Source of the DNA: an uncultured Muribaculaceae bacterium
GTDB taxonomy: Bacteria > Bacteroidota > Bacteroidia > Bacteroidales > Muribaculaceae
Reading direction: 5' to 3'
DNA length: 64,000 nt
NCBI GenBank assembly: GCA_958436175.1
Contig: CAUBJF010000005.1
Coordinates: 132,401-196,400 of the forward strand
Below the pieces are notes generated by a model that saw only the letters and a program-made list of their open reading frames with translations, made no database searches and had not been told where the DNA came from. The first letter of the stretch is position 1. Each line of letters begins with the position of its first letter. The position numbers and the translations under genes are program-made. Below are positions 34,079-43,935 of this stretch, in pieces.

Positions 34079-36772
34079 ATGAGCGACGATTTCGACAATA
34101 AAGACCCTGAAGATAATACCGACTACGTAGAAAATACAGAGACACGATGCCCTTACACCAGTCCTGAAGACCTTGTGCGCCATCACCTGCGCGGAATGTA
34201 CCAGTCCTGGTTCCTGGAGTACGCTTCCTATGTGATTCTCGAGCGTGCCGTACCCCACATCGACGACGGTCTCAAACCCGTCCAGAGGCGTATCCTCCAC
34301 GCCATGAAGACCATCGACGACGGACGTTTCAACAAAGTGGCCAACATCGTCGGTACAACCATGCAGTACCATCCCCACGGCGATGCCTCCATCAAGGATG
34401 CCCTCGTGCAGCTGGGCCAGAAAGACCTCCTGGTCGAGACGCAGGGTAACTGGGGCAACATACTGACCGGCACGGCAGCCGCTGCAGCACGTTATATCGA
34501 GGCCCGTCTGAGCCTCTTCGCATCGGAAGTGCTCTTCAACCCGAAGGTGACGGAATGGACTCTCAGCTACGACGGCCGCAAGCGCGAACCCGTCACCCTT
34601 CCTACAAAGTTCCCTCTTCTGTTGGCTCAGGGTGCGGAAGGTATCGCCGTCGGTCTTTCGTCGAAAATCCTTCCGCACAACTTCAACGAGCTTCTCGATG
34701 CTGCCATAGCCTGTGTTCGCGGCGAGGACTTCAAGCTCTATCCCGACTTCCCGACCGGAGGCATGATAGATATCAGCCGCTACAATGACGGCAAAAGAGG
34801 CGGCGCACTCAAAGTACGTGCCAAGATCGAGAAAATCGACTCGCGCACCCTCAACATCACCGAGCTTCCGTTCGGAAAGACATCGGGAACACTCATCGAC
34901 TCCATCCTCAAAGCATTCGAACGAGGCCAGATCAAGATACGCAAAGTCGAGGACAACACGGCCTCCGAAGCCTCCATTCTCGTCCACCTCATACCCGGAA
35001 CCTCGAGCGACAAGACCATTGATGCCCTCTACGCCTTCACAGACTGCGAAGTCAACATATCGCCCAACTGCTGCGTCATACGCGACGACAAACCCTGTTT
35101 CCTCGGTGTAAGCGACGTGCTCCGCCACAATGTCGAGACTACCAAGCGCATCATCACCTCTGAGCTGAACGTCGAACTGGGCGAGAACCGCGAGAAACTT
35201 CTGTCGGCCTCTCTCGAAAAAATCTTCATAGAGGAGCGCATCTACAAGGACAAAGAATACGAAGAAGCCCGCAACCTCGACGCCGCCGTCGAACATGTCG
35301 ACAGCCGTCTGGAGCCTTACAAAGCGTCGCTGACACGCGAAGTGACACGCGACGACATCCTCAAGCTCTTCGAAATCAAGATGAAGCGCATACTCCGCTT
35401 CAATTCCGAAGAAGCCGAAAAGGCTCTTGAAGACCTCCGAAGCCGCATATCGGACATACTCGACAAGCTCGATCATATCGACGACGTGACAGTCGATTGG
35501 TACAACTACCTGAAAAACAAGTACGGCGAAGCATATCCACGCCGTACCGTCATACGTTCCTTCGACAACATCCAGGCCACCACCGTCGCCGAGGCCAACG
35601 AGAAGCTCTATATCAACCGCGAGGAAGGCTTCATAGGCACCGGGCTCAAAAAAGACGAGTTCGTATGCAACTGCTCCTCCATCGACGACGTGATAATCTT
35701 CTACCGCGACGGCCGCTACAAAATCGTCAAAGTTCAGGACAAACTCTTCGTCGGCAAAAATATACTCTACCTCAACGTCTACAAGCGCAACGACCAGCGC
35801 ACCATCTACAACGTCATCTACCAGAACGGCAAGGGCGGTGTCTACTACATGAAACGCTTCGCCGCCACGAGCATGACACGCGACAAGGAATACACCCTCA
35901 CCAACGAGCTTCAGCCCGGCTCGCGCATAGCATGGTTCAGCGCCAACCCCAACGGCGAAGCCGAAGTCGTCAAAGTGACACTCAAGCCCAAGCTGCGCCT
36001 CAAGAACCTATCCTTCGATGTCGACTTCTCCAAACTTGCCATCAAAGGCCGTGCCGCCCAGGGCAACCTCGTGACCAAGAACGAAGTACACCGTTTCTCG
36101 CTCAAGGAGCGCGGTGCCTCGACCCTCGGAGGCCGTCAGGTGTGGTTCGACTACGACGTGATGCGCCTTAACTACGACGGCCGCGGCACATACCTCGGAG
36201 AGTTCGGCGGCAACGACAAGATTCTTGTCATCCTGCCCGACGGATATTACCGCACGACAAGCTTCGACCCCACAAATCACTACGAAGAAAAAGTGGTACG
36301 GCTCGAAAAATTCAAACCGGGAAAAGTATGGACAGCCGTTCTCTACGATGCGGACCAGAACTACGCATATCTTAAACGCTTCACCTTCGAGGAAGCCAAC
36401 AAACCTCAGCGTTTCATCGGCGATAACTCACAGTCGAAGCTCTTCGCCCTGTCCGACAAGGAGGCCCCGATGTTCCGCGTCATTTTCGGCGGCGATGACA
36501 TCACCCGTCCTACAATCGAAATCGATGCCGAGACATTCATCGGAGTAAAATCGTACAAGGCACGAGGAAAGCGAGTCAGCAACTTCGAAGTAGCCGAAAT
36601 CGAAGAACTCGATCCGAAACGCCCCGATTCCGCCCCTGCCGACGACGAAGAATCCGACAGCCCGGCAATGGATGAGGAGAACACAGAGACCATAACGCCC
36701 GACGATAGTTCCGACGAAGAAATACGGGATGAAATCAACGGCCAGGAACGCCTTTTCAGCGACTATGAATAA
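34079..36772 (+). CDS. parC: Type IIA topoisomerase subunit A (topoisomerase IV ParC-like)
   Basis: An 897-residue DNA-cleaving subunit. The quinolone region and active site are intact: DGLKPVQRRILHAM (63-76), HPHGDASIKDALVQL (98-112) and Tyr139 in AAARYIEARLS. The C-terminal half is a divergent, beta-rich DNA-wrapping domain without a clear GyrA box (QRRGGKG), which favours topoisomerase IV over gyrase. The tail (about 840-890) is strongly acidic and ends in GQERLFSDYE. Its stop overlaps the DUF3316 gene by 8 bp. Confidence 0.9.
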   Translation: MSDDFDNKDPEDNTDYVENTETRCPYTSPEDLVRHHLRGMYQSWFLEYASYVILERAVPHIDDGLKPVQRRILHAMKTIDDGRFNKVANIVGTTMQYHPHGDASIKDALVQLGQKDLLVETQGNWGNILTGTAAAAARYIEARLSLFASEVLFNPKVTEWTLSYDGRKREPVTLPTKFPLLLAQGAEGIAVGLSSKILPHNFNELLDAAIACVRGEDFKLYPDFPTGGMIDISRYNDGKRGGALKVRAKIEKIDSRTLNITELPFGKTSGTLIDSILKAFERGQIKIRKVEDNTASEASILVHLIPGTSSDKTIDALYAFTDCEVNISPNCCVIRDDKPCFLGVSDVLRHNVETTKRIITSELNVELGENREKLLSASLEKIFIEERIYKDKEYEEARNLDAAVEHVDSRLEPYKASLTREVTRDDILKLFEIKMKRILRFNSEEAEKALEDLRSRISDILDKLDHIDDVTVDWYNYLKNKYGEAYPRRTVIRSFDNIQATTVAEANEKLYINREEGFIGTGLKKDEFVCNCSSIDDVIIFYRDGRYKIVKVQDKLFVGKNILYLNVYKRNDQRTIYNVIYQNGKGGVYYMKRFAATSMTRDKEYTLTNELQPGSRIAWFSANPNGEAEVVKVTLKPKLRLKNLSFDVDFSKLAIKGRAAQGNLVTKNEVHRFSLKERGASTLGGRQVWFDYDVMRLNYDGRGTYLGEFGGNDKILVILPDGYYRTTSFDPTNHYEEKVVRLEKFKPGKVWTAVLYDADQNYAYLKRFTFEEANKPQRFIGDNSQSKLFALSDKEAPMFRVIFGGDDITRPTIEIDAETFIGVKSYKARGKRVSNFEVAEIEELDPKRPDSAPADDEESDSPAMDEENTETITPDDSSDEEIRDEINGQERLFSDYE

Positions 36773-37619
36773 ACTAAAGACATTCTTTGCGTGGATATTC
36801 TGCCTCGCGGCAACCACAGCTTACGCCCAGGAAGAAGCCGCTGAAATCGAGCGGCCCGTACTGTCGGCCTATACTTTCGAAGCCGGATCGGCACACCTTG
36901 CCGAGACATATCTCTCCCCCTTGAAATACTCCGGCTGGGCTCTCGGGCTCGGCTACGAACGTATGCAGGCCATGCGCTTCAACCCGGAGAAGTGGGTCAT
37001 GCAGCTCAATTTCCGTCTGCGTGGCGAAGGCACACAGAACACAGTCGGCAATGCCGATATGTGGAACCTCGGCCTTGAGATGCGCTGGGGAATGCAGAGA
37101 GTGTTCCGTCTCGACAGAGGATGGAAAGTCTTCGCAGGCGGCTCGACAGGCATAGATGCCGGAGTGATCTACAATCCCCGCAACAGCAACAACCCCGTGG
37201 CCGTCAAGGCGGCATGGACCGTGGGCGCTCTCGGGGCTGTGGCATACAACGGCACATGGCGTAAGATACCCTTCTGCCTTCGCTACCAGCTCAACGTGCC
37301 GCTGACAGGCGTGTTCTTCTCCCCGGCATACGGCGAGCTATATTATGAAATCTACATGGGCAACCACAAGGGACTCGCCCGTGCTGCATGGTTCGGCAAC
37401 TACTTCCGCATGGACAACCTCCTGACGCTCGACATGCGTTTCGGACGCACCACTCTGCGTCTGGGATACCGTCTGGATGCTCTTTCGCAGGAAGCGTCGC
37501 ACATTGTGACGCGCCGCGTATCGCATACGGCAGTGATCGGTGTAGTCAACGAATGGATATCACTGGGAGTAAAGCCCTCTCTGTCTGAAAAAACAAAAAT
37601 CATAAACGCGCTCTACTGA
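36765..37619 (+). CDS. DUF3316-family secreted beta-barrel-like protein
   Basis: A 284-residue protein with signal peptide (start MNKLKTFFAWIFCL, cleavage near TAYA). Alternating aromatic and polar strands (VMQLNFRLRGEG, LTLDMRFGRTTLRLGYRLDAL) suggest an outer-membrane barrel. EAGSAHLAETYLSPLKYSGW fits DUF3316. Function unknown. The frame extends to 36729, but the signal peptide supports 36765. The stop and the next start overlap by one base (TGATG). Confidence 0.7.
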   Translation: MNKLKTFFAWIFCLAATTAYAQEEAAEIERPVLSAYTFEAGSAHLAETYLSPLKYSGWALGLGYERMQAMRFNPEKWVMQLNFRLRGEGTQNTVGNADMWNLGLEMRWGMQRVFRLDRGWKVFAGGSTGIDAGVIYNPRNSNNPVAVKAAWTVGALGAVAYNGTWRKIPFCLRYQLNVPLTGVFFSPAYGELYYEIYMGNHKGLARAAWFGNYFRMDNLLTLDMRFGRTTLRLGYRLDALSQEASHIVTRRVSHTAVIGVVNEWISLGVKPSLSEKTKIINALY

Positions 37620-38713
37620 TGGCTATACCACGAATCATACGTCGGACGGCTTTTACGCTGACGGCACTCCTTTCCTATACCATGCTCCTGTCTGGCTGCC
37701 ACTCGATAGAAAGCTGGGACAATGATGTCTACGGCAACTTCGATGCCCTATGGACCGTCCTCGACGAGCATTACTGCTTCTTCGAGAGCAAGGATGTCGA
37801 CTGGGAAGAAGTCGGACAACGCTACCGCGCACAGATTGACCCCGAATGGGACGAGAAGGAGCTGTTCAAGCACTGCGCCGCTATGCTCGACGAACTCCGC
37901 GACGGCCACACCAACCTCATATCGTGGTTCGACGTGTCGTACTACCGCAAATGGTGGTCGGACTATCCGCAGAACTTCAATCTCCGCCTCATACAGCAGT
38001 ACTACCTCAACTTCGACTACCACAGCGGGGGTGGAATCATCTATAAGCTCCTCGAAGAGCGCAATGTAGGCTACATGCGCTATTCATCCTTCTCGGCGGG
38101 ATTCGGCGATAGTTTCGTCGACGAAATGCTCCTGAGCATGAAGGATGCCGACGGACTCATCATCGATGTCCGCGACAACGGTGGCGGCGACATGACCAAT
38201 GTCGAGAAACTCGTGGCTCATTTCCTCGAAGAGAAAACACTTGCCGGTTACCTCGTGCACAAGACAGGCCCAGGCCACAAGGATTTCTCCAAACCATATG
38301 CTTACTACTTCGAGCCTGTAGAAAACCATGTACGCTGGCTCAAGCCGGTCATAGTCCTCGCAAACAGAAGCACTTTCAGCGCAGCCAACAACTTCGTATC
38401 GGTCATGAAGAGCCTTCCCCATGTTGCAGTCGTCGGAGCGACGAGCGGCGGTGGCAGCGGCATGCCATTCTCATCGGAGATACCATGCGGATGGAGCGTC
38501 CGCTTCTCCGCGTGCCCTGTCTATGATGCCGATATGAAGCTGACGGAACACGGAGTGGAGCCTACACAGGGAGGCGCTATCGACATGGACCCTGAAGAAG
38601 AGGCCAAGGGCATCGACACCATCCTCGAATTCGCCATCAAGGTCCTCAACGACTTCGCAGAGCAAAATAAACCTGAAGGCCAGGCACTGAAATTACCAAT
38701 GATTGCACAATAA
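37619..38713 (+). CDS. S41-family (C-terminal processing/tricorn-like) protease lipoprotein
   Basis: A 364-residue lipoprotein (LLSGC, Cys27). After a helical N-terminal region (about 35-95) comes the S41 core: YMRYSSF, DGLIIDVRDNGGG (near 178-190) and NRSTFSAAN with the likely nucleophile Ser254. A typical PDZ domain is not obvious. It is probably a periplasmic or surface peptidase; targets unknown. Co-transcribed with the DUF3316 gene. Confidence 0.82.
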   Translation: MAIPRIIRRTAFTLTALLSYTMLLSGCHSIESWDNDVYGNFDALWTVLDEHYCFFESKDVDWEEVGQRYRAQIDPEWDEKELFKHCAAMLDELRDGHTNLISWFDVSYYRKWWSDYPQNFNLRLIQQYYLNFDYHSGGGIIYKLLEERNVGYMRYSSFSAGFGDSFVDEMLLSMKDADGLIIDVRDNGGGDMTNVEKLVAHFLEEKTLAGYLVHKTGPGHKDFSKPYAYYFEPVENHVRWLKPVIVLANRSTFSAANNFVSVMKSLPHVAVVGATSGGGSGMPFSSEIPCGWSVRFSACPVYDADMKLTEHGVEPTQGGAIDMDPEEEAKGIDTILEFAIKVLNDFAEQNKPEGQALKLPMIAQ

Positions 38714-38717
38714 TCCT

Positions 38718-38725
38718 TATATTTG
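38718..38725 (+). promoter_or_regulatory. -7 box of the ilvA gene cluster
   Basis: TATATTTG, 27 nt before the ilvA start and directly after the S41 stop. No good -33 match. Confidence 0.45.
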
Positions 38726-38752
38726 CCAGAAGAAACAAACCAATCTTGAAAT

Positions 38753-39949
38753 ATGCTTGAAATTAGTGAAATATTCAATGCGGCAGCCGTCCTCAAAGGA
38801 GTAGCACGCAAAACGGCCATCATACCGGCTCCCAAAATCAACCCTGAAGCCGACGTATATCTAAAGACCGAGAACCTTCAGCTGACAGGCTCGTTCAAGC
38901 TTCGCGGTGCCTACTACAAGATTTCGCAGCTCAGCGAAGAAGAAAAAGCGAAAGGTGTCATCGCCTGTTCTGCCGGCAACCACGCGCAGGGTGTGGCTCT
39001 CGGCGCGACTCACAACGGTATAAAGTCCATCATCTGCCTTCCTGCCGGTGCCCCCATCTCCAAAATAGAGGCTACCAAGGGCTACGGTGCCGAAGTATGC
39101 CTCGTGCCGGGTGTCTACGATGATGCCTATGCCAAGGCAATAGAGCTCCAGAAAGAACACGGATACACCTTCGTCCACCCCTTCGACGACCCCAAAGTCA
39201 TAGCCGGACAGGGCACCATCGGCCTTGAGATACTCGAACAGATGCCCGACGTACAGGCCATAGTCGTTCCTATCGGCGGCGGCGGCCTCATCTCCGGCGT
39301 GGCATTCGCTGTCAAGACCCTGCGTCCCGACGTGAAAGTCTACGGCGTACAGAGCTCCGGCGCTCCCTCTATGGCCGCATCGCTCAAGGAAGGCAAGCTC
39401 TGCCACCTCAACGATGTCAGCACCATCGCCGACGGCATCGCCGTCAAGGAGCCAGGTGTCAACACCTTCGAGATCTGCAACCAGTACGTCGACGAGGTAG
39501 TCACCGTCAGCGACGAGGAGACGGCAGCCGCCATCCTTGCCCTCATCGAGCAGCAGAAACTCGTTGCCGAAGGTGCCGGTGCGGTATCCGTGGCAGCTGT
39601 CATGTTCAACAAAGTCCCTGTCAAAGGCCTTAAGACTGTCTGCCTCGTATCGGGCGGCAATATCGATGTCAACACCCTCAGCCGCGTCATCACACGCGGA
39701 CTCAACAAGAGCGGCCGCAACTACACCTTCATCATCGACCTCGCCGACAAACCCGGCCAGCTCTCCGGCGTATGCAGCGTCATAGGCGCGAAGGGCGGCA
39801 ACATCATCTCCGTGACACACGAACGCATCAACACAAGCTCGGAAATCAACGGATGCACCATCCGCCTCGAACTCGAGACACGCGATAGTTCACATATCGA
39901 CAGCATCCGGAAGGCACTCGGAGATGCCGGCTACAAAGTAATGAACTAA
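38753..39949 (+). CDS. ilvA: Threonine ammonia-lyase
   Basis: A 398-residue PLP enzyme turning threonine into 2-oxobutanoate, the first step to isoleucine. TGSFKLRGAYYKI contains the PLP lysine Lys49; VPIGGGGLISGVA is the phosphate loop; VSGGNIDVN follows. Residues about 325-398 form one ACT-like domain (FIIDLADKPGQLSGVCSVIG), so this is the single-ACT form found in many anaerobes. First gene of a group with a C1 peptidase, a SPOR protein and cdsA. Confidence 0.92.
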   Translation: MLEISEIFNAAAVLKGVARKTAIIPAPKINPEADVYLKTENLQLTGSFKLRGAYYKISQLSEEEKAKGVIACSAGNHAQGVALGATHNGIKSIICLPAGAPISKIEATKGYGAEVCLVPGVYDDAYAKAIELQKEHGYTFVHPFDDPKVIAGQGTIGLEILEQMPDVQAIVVPIGGGGLISGVAFAVKTLRPDVKVYGVQSSGAPSMAASLKEGKLCHLNDVSTIADGIAVKEPGVNTFEICNQYVDEVVTVSDEETAAAILALIEQQKLVAEGAGAVSVAAVMFNKVPVKGLKTVCLVSGGNIDVNTLSRVITRGLNKSGRNYTFIIDLADKPGQLSGVCSVIGAKGGNIISVTHERINTSSEINGCTIRLELETRDSSHIDSIRKALGDAGYKVMN

Positions 39950-39966
39950 TCAAACCATCATCCATC

Positions 39967-41187
39967 ATGAAAAAAATCCTGCTACTTACCCTTGCAGCCG
40001 TTATTGGACTCCCAGCATTCGCAGCCGAGACAGACAGCAAGGAAGCAAGCGACACCGCATTTATCTTCACCGACATCATCAGCCTGCCGACAACGCCTGT
40101 CAAGGACCAGAACAAGTCGGGGACATGCTGGTGCTTCTCCGGCACCTCCTTCTTCGAGGACGAAATCCTCCACAAGACCGGCGATACCCTCGACATATCC
40201 GAAATGTACACCGTCCGCAAATGCTATGAGGACAAAGCCGACCGCTTCGTGCGCCTCTACGGCCAGACCCACTTCGCAGCCGGTGGTTCCGGCCTTGACG
40301 TGCCCTACGTATGGAAACGCTACGGTGCTATGCCCGAAGAAGCATACCGCGGCCTCAACTACGGCGAGGACAGCCACGTACACGGAGAACTCGACGGCGC
40401 TCTCGCTGCATATCTCAAGACCGTCGTAGCCAAGCCCAACGGCAAGATCAGCACCGCATGGCGACAGGGCGTGAAAGGCATCCTCGACGCTTATCTCGGC
40501 GAAGTACCCGAAACTTTCGAATACAAAGGCAAGACTTACACCCCTAAGAGCTACGCCGAAAGCCTCCCCATCGTCATCGAGGACTATATCCCCCTGACCT
40601 CCTTCACACACCACCCCTACTACGAGACTTTCCCCTTCGAAGTGCCCGACAACTGGCTCTGGGGCTCGTACTACAACCTTCCACTCGATGAATTCAAGGC
40701 CGTAGTCGACAACTCGCTCGAAAAAGGCCATACACTCGTATGGGCTGCCGATGTCAGCGAAGGCGGTTTCAAATGGAACAAGGGTGTCGCCCTGATGCCC
40801 AAAGGCAAGACCGAAGGCGACATGGAAGGCACCGAGCTCTCGCGCTGGGTGAAACTCTCCGACAAGGAACGCATGAATGAAAAATACGACTTCAAGGCAC
40901 CCGTCGAAGAAATCGTTGTGACTCCCGAACTCCGTCAGGAGATGTTCGACAACCAGGAGACCACCGACGACCACGGCATGGAAATCGTCGGCGTTGCAAA
41001 GGACCAGAAAGGCAACCGCTACTACAAGGTACGCAACTCATGGAACACCAACAACGAGTACAACGGATTCTTCTATGTTTCCGAACCATACTTCCTGGCC
41101 AAGACAGTCAACATCCTCGTTCACCGCGACGCCATCCCTGTCGATATCCAGAAGAAACTCGGCCTCGCCCGCAGCGTCAAGAAATGA
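39967..41187 (+). CDS. Secreted C1-family (PepC/bleomycin hydrolase-like) cysteine peptidase
   Basis: A 406-residue protein with signal peptide (MKKILLLTLAAVIGLPAFAA). The papain-type site is complete: DQNKSGTCWCFSG with oxyanion Gln48 and nucleophile Cys54, DDHGMEIVGV with the His, and VRNSWN with the Asn. The insert between Cys and His and the DDHGM motif point to the aminopeptidase C branch, which is usually cytosolic; here the signal peptide predicts export. It lies 17 bp after ilvA and shares ATGA with the next gene. Confidence 0.88.
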   Translation: MKKILLLTLAAVIGLPAFAAETDSKEASDTAFIFTDIISLPTTPVKDQNKSGTCWCFSGTSFFEDEILHKTGDTLDISEMYTVRKCYEDKADRFVRLYGQTHFAAGGSGLDVPYVWKRYGAMPEEAYRGLNYGEDSHVHGELDGALAAYLKTVVAKPNGKISTAWRQGVKGILDAYLGEVPETFEYKGKTYTPKSYAESLPIVIEDYIPLTSFTHHPYYETFPFEVPDNWLWGSYYNLPLDEFKAVVDNSLEKGHTLVWAADVSEGGFKWNKGVALMPKGKTEGDMEGTELSRWVKLSDKERMNEKYDFKAPVEEIVVTPELRQEMFDNQETTDDHGMEIVGVAKDQKGNRYYKVRNSWNTNNEYNGFFYVSEPYFLAKTVNILVHRDAIPVDIQKKLGLARSVKK

Positions 41188-41690
41188 ATAAATCAAAACT
41201 CATAATACCCGCCGTTCTTGCAGCTCTCGCTTTCGGGGGCTGCAAGACCAGCGAAGCCAACTACCGCGCAGCCTACGAGAAAGCCGTGGCCGGGCGCGAA
41301 GCAGAGAATGATGTCGAGAACACAATCTACGGCGCGAACCGCCGCAGTATGGGCTCCAAGACCATAGCTCTGCCCGACAGCACCACTCTCGAAGTGCGCA
41401 ACATCGGTGTCCGCGTCACCAAAGACGGAGGAGGCATACGCGAAAACCTGCACCGCTACAGCATCGTAGCCGGACAGTTCAAGCAGCTTTTCAATGCCAA
41501 GAGCCTCCGCGAAAGACTCCTCGATGCGGGATATCCCGGGGCATTCATCGTCGAGACCTCCGAACCGTATTATTATATCATAGCCACATCGGTCGACAGT
41601 CCTCAGGAGGCAGCCGCCGCCCTCGAAAAAATCAAGAAGGACGCACCGATACCCATGAAAGAGCCCCTGCCTTTCATCCTTGCGCGTTAA
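41184..41690 (+). CDS. SPOR-domain lipoprotein
   Basis: A 168-residue lipoprotein (FGGC, Cys20). The C-terminal 70 residues (YSIVAGQFKQLFNAKSLRERLLDAGYPGAFIV in outline: YSIVAGQFKQ to AGYPGAFIV) match SPOR, a domain that binds glycan strands stripped of peptides at division sites. The ATGA overlap with the peptidase gene fixes the start at 41184; the longer frame from 41040 is an alternative reading of that gene. Confidence 0.8.
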   Translation: MNKSKLIIPAVLAALAFGGCKTSEANYRAAYEKAVAGREAENDVENTIYGANRRSMGSKTIALPDSTTLEVRNIGVRVTKDGGGIRENLHRYSIVAGQFKQLFNAKSLRERLLDAGYPGAFIVETSEPYYYIIATSVDSPQEAAAALEKIKKDAPIPMKEPLPFILAR

Positions 41691-41726
41691 GCACAGTCTT
41701 ACCTCACTAAACTTTTATATCAGCAG

Positions 41727-42560
41727 ATGAAGAATATCGTTACCCGGTCGATGTCCGGAATTGTATATGTCGCCCTTATCGTAGTATGTATATTGCTCGG
41801 CAACCCATGGTTCATGTTGCTGACGGCCTTGTTCACCGTCCTTGCCATGGCCGAGTTCCAGCATATCGTCCTCCCTCCGGCACATACCCGACTCCTCGGC
41901 CTGACACGCGTCACGGACATCCTCGCAGGTCTCTGCATCTGCTGCTTCCCGACCATTGCGAACTACAATCTCACCATCGGCATCATCCTCCTTGCCGTAG
42001 GCGGTGCCTATCCCCTGCTCCGCTTTATCTTAGCTCTCTACGACCGCTCCGACAAGCCTTTTGCCGATGTCGCATGGTCCATGGGCTCACTGGCCTACAT
42101 AGCCCTTCCGATGATGCTCCTCAACGGAACCGGCGAACTTGCCAGCCCTGAAGGAAAAAGCATACTGCTCCCCATGTTCGTCATGATATGGCTTAATGAC
42201 ACCGGAGCTTACTGTGTAGGCTCGCTTTGCGGACGCCGCAAACTCTTCGAACGTCTGTCGCCCAAGAAGTCCTGGGAAGGATTTTTCGGCGGTCTTGCCT
42301 TCTGCATCATCGCAGGCATCCTCTGTTCGACATGGCTGCACCTCGGTGTATTCAACCTTATCGAATGGGTAGGTTTCGGCGTGATGGTCTGCATCTTCTC
42401 GACCTGGGGCGACCTCTTCGAATCGCTTCTCAAGCGCACCCACGGCATCAAGGATTCGGGCAAGCTCATACCCGGCCACGGAGGCATCCTCGACCGTATC
42501 GACTCGCTCCTCTTCGTCGGAAGCGCTACATTCTTCTATTATCTGGCTATAAGTCTCTAA
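41727..42560 (+). CDS. cdsA: Phosphatidate cytidylyltransferase
   Basis: A 277-residue inner-membrane enzyme making CDP-diacylglycerol for phospholipids. About seven membrane helices are visible. The family signature lies near the C terminus: SLLKRTHGIKDSGKLIPGHG then GILDRIDSLLF. Its stop overlaps that of radA on the other strand by 4 bp. Confidence 0.92.
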   Translation: MKNIVTRSMSGIVYVALIVVCILLGNPWFMLLTALFTVLAMAEFQHIVLPPAHTRLLGLTRVTDILAGLCICCFPTIANYNLTIGIILLAVGGAYPLLRFILALYDRSDKPFADVAWSMGSLAYIALPMMLLNGTGELASPEGKSILLPMFVMIWLNDTGAYCVGSLCGRRKLFERLSPKKSWEGFFGGLAFCIIAGILCSTWLHLGVFNLIEWVGFGVMVCIFSTWGDLFESLLKRTHGIKDSGKLIPGHGGILDRIDSLLFVGSATFFYYLAISL

Positions 42561-43924
42561 CCGAACAGCTCCCGGAAGGCATCGGCCACCTTCGCCACTT
42601 CGTGAAGGCGGATGTTCAGTTTCGACGTATCGAAACCTTTCAGGTTGGCTTCCGGCAGGAGCATATCCGTAAATCCCAGCTTCTCAGCCTCCAGGATACG
42701 CTGCTCGATGCGTGTCACGGGGCGAATCTCGCCCGTCAGGCCTACTTCACCGGCCATGCACCATCCACGGGGTATAGACATGTCGACATTGCTCGACAGG
42801 ATGGCCGAAATCACACCGAGGTCGAGCGCGGGATCGCTCACACGTAGACCTCCGGCAATATTCAGAAATACGTCCTTCTGCCCGAGCTTGAAGCCTACAC
42901 GCTTCTCGAGCACGGCAAGGAGCATATTCATACGTTTGGCATCGAAACCGGTCACGCTGCGCTGCGGAGTGCCGTATGCAGCCGTGCTGACAAGAGCCTG
43001 AATCTCGATTAAGAAGGGACGCACGCCCTCGAGAGTAACGCCGACGGCAACACCGGAAAGATCGTCCGTGTTCTGTCCCAGAAGGAGCTCGGATGGATTC
43101 GTCACCTCGCGAAGGCCTCGGCGCACCATCTCGTAGATACCTATCTCCGAAGTGCTTCCGAAGCGGTTCTTGATGGCACGGAGCAGACGGTACATATACT
43201 GGCTGTCGCCTTCGAACTGAAGCACGGCATCCACGATATGTTCGAGGACTTTTGGTCCGGCGATACTGCCCTCCTTGTTGATATGGCCGATAAGGATAAC
43301 GGGCACTCCGCTCTCCTTGGCGAACTTCAACAGCGAGGCGGCACACTCCCTGACCTGGCTGACACTTCCGGCCGACGAATCGAGGGCATCCGAGGCGATG
43401 GTCTGTATGGAATCGACGACAACGATGTCGGGAGTGACTTCCTCGATATGGTCGAAGATATTTTCAAGCGAAGTCTCGCATACGATGAATACATTGTCGC
43501 TTCCACGACCTATGCGGTCGGCCCTGAGCTTGAGCTGCGAGGCACTCTCCTCGCCCGAGACATAGAGAACACGACGCGAACGGATAGAAAGAACGTTCTG
43601 TAGGACGAGCGTCGACTTTCCGATGCCCGGTTCGCCGCCGATGAGGACTATGGAACCTTTGACGAGGCCGCCGCCGAGGACACGGTTGAGTTCGTCGCTC
43701 GGCATGACGATACGGGGTTCGTCGGCAGCCGAGATATCGTTGACAGGCACAGGACGCGACTTGGCACGGGCTACATCTCCCCGTCCCGGTCCGGGAGCCT
43801 GACGCACCTTTTCTTCCACCATCGTATTCCATGCACCGCAAGCCGGACAGCGTCCTGTCCATTTCGGGGAATCGGCTCCACATTCGGTGCAGAACCACAT
43901 CGTTTTCTCTTTAGTCTTTGCCAT
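42557..43924 (-). CDS. radA: DNA repair protein RadA
   Basis: A 455-residue RecA-like ATPase that drives branch migration in recombination. The N-terminal zinc finger has Cys12, Cys15, Cys26 and Cys29; Walker A is GGEPGIGKST (about 96-105); the RadA-specific KNRFGSTSEIG follows near 255; and the C-terminal Lon-protease-like domain lacks peptidase function in this family. Last gene of the minus-strand acyl-CoA ligase-bioB-methyltransferase-radA run. Confidence 0.95.
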   Translation of the reverse strand: MAKTKEKTMWFCTECGADSPKWTGRCPACGAWNTMVEEKVRQAPGPGRGDVARAKSRPVPVNDISAADEPRIVMPSDELNRVLGGGLVKGSIVLIGGEPGIGKSTLVLQNVLSIRSRRVLYVSGEESASQLKLRADRIGRGSDNVFIVCETSLENIFDHIEEVTPDIVVVDSIQTIASDALDSSAGSVSQVRECAASLLKFAKESGVPVILIGHINKEGSIAGPKVLEHIVDAVLQFEGDSQYMYRLLRAIKNRFGSTSEIGIYEMVRRGLREVTNPSELLLGQNTDDLSGVAVGVTLEGVRPFLIEIQALVSTAAYGTPQRSVTGFDAKRMNMLLAVLEKRVGFKLGQKDVFLNIAGGLRVSDPALDLGVISAILSSNVDMSIPRGWCMAGEVGLTGEIRPVTRIEQRILEAEKLGFTDMLLPEANLKGFDTSKLNIRLHEVAKVADAFRELFG

Positions 43925-43935
43925 AGGAGGAAATT

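Noticed and set aside
33836..35476. 546-codon frame antisense to parC
   Set aside because: parC is intact with all active-site motifs; the antisense product has no recognisable domain.
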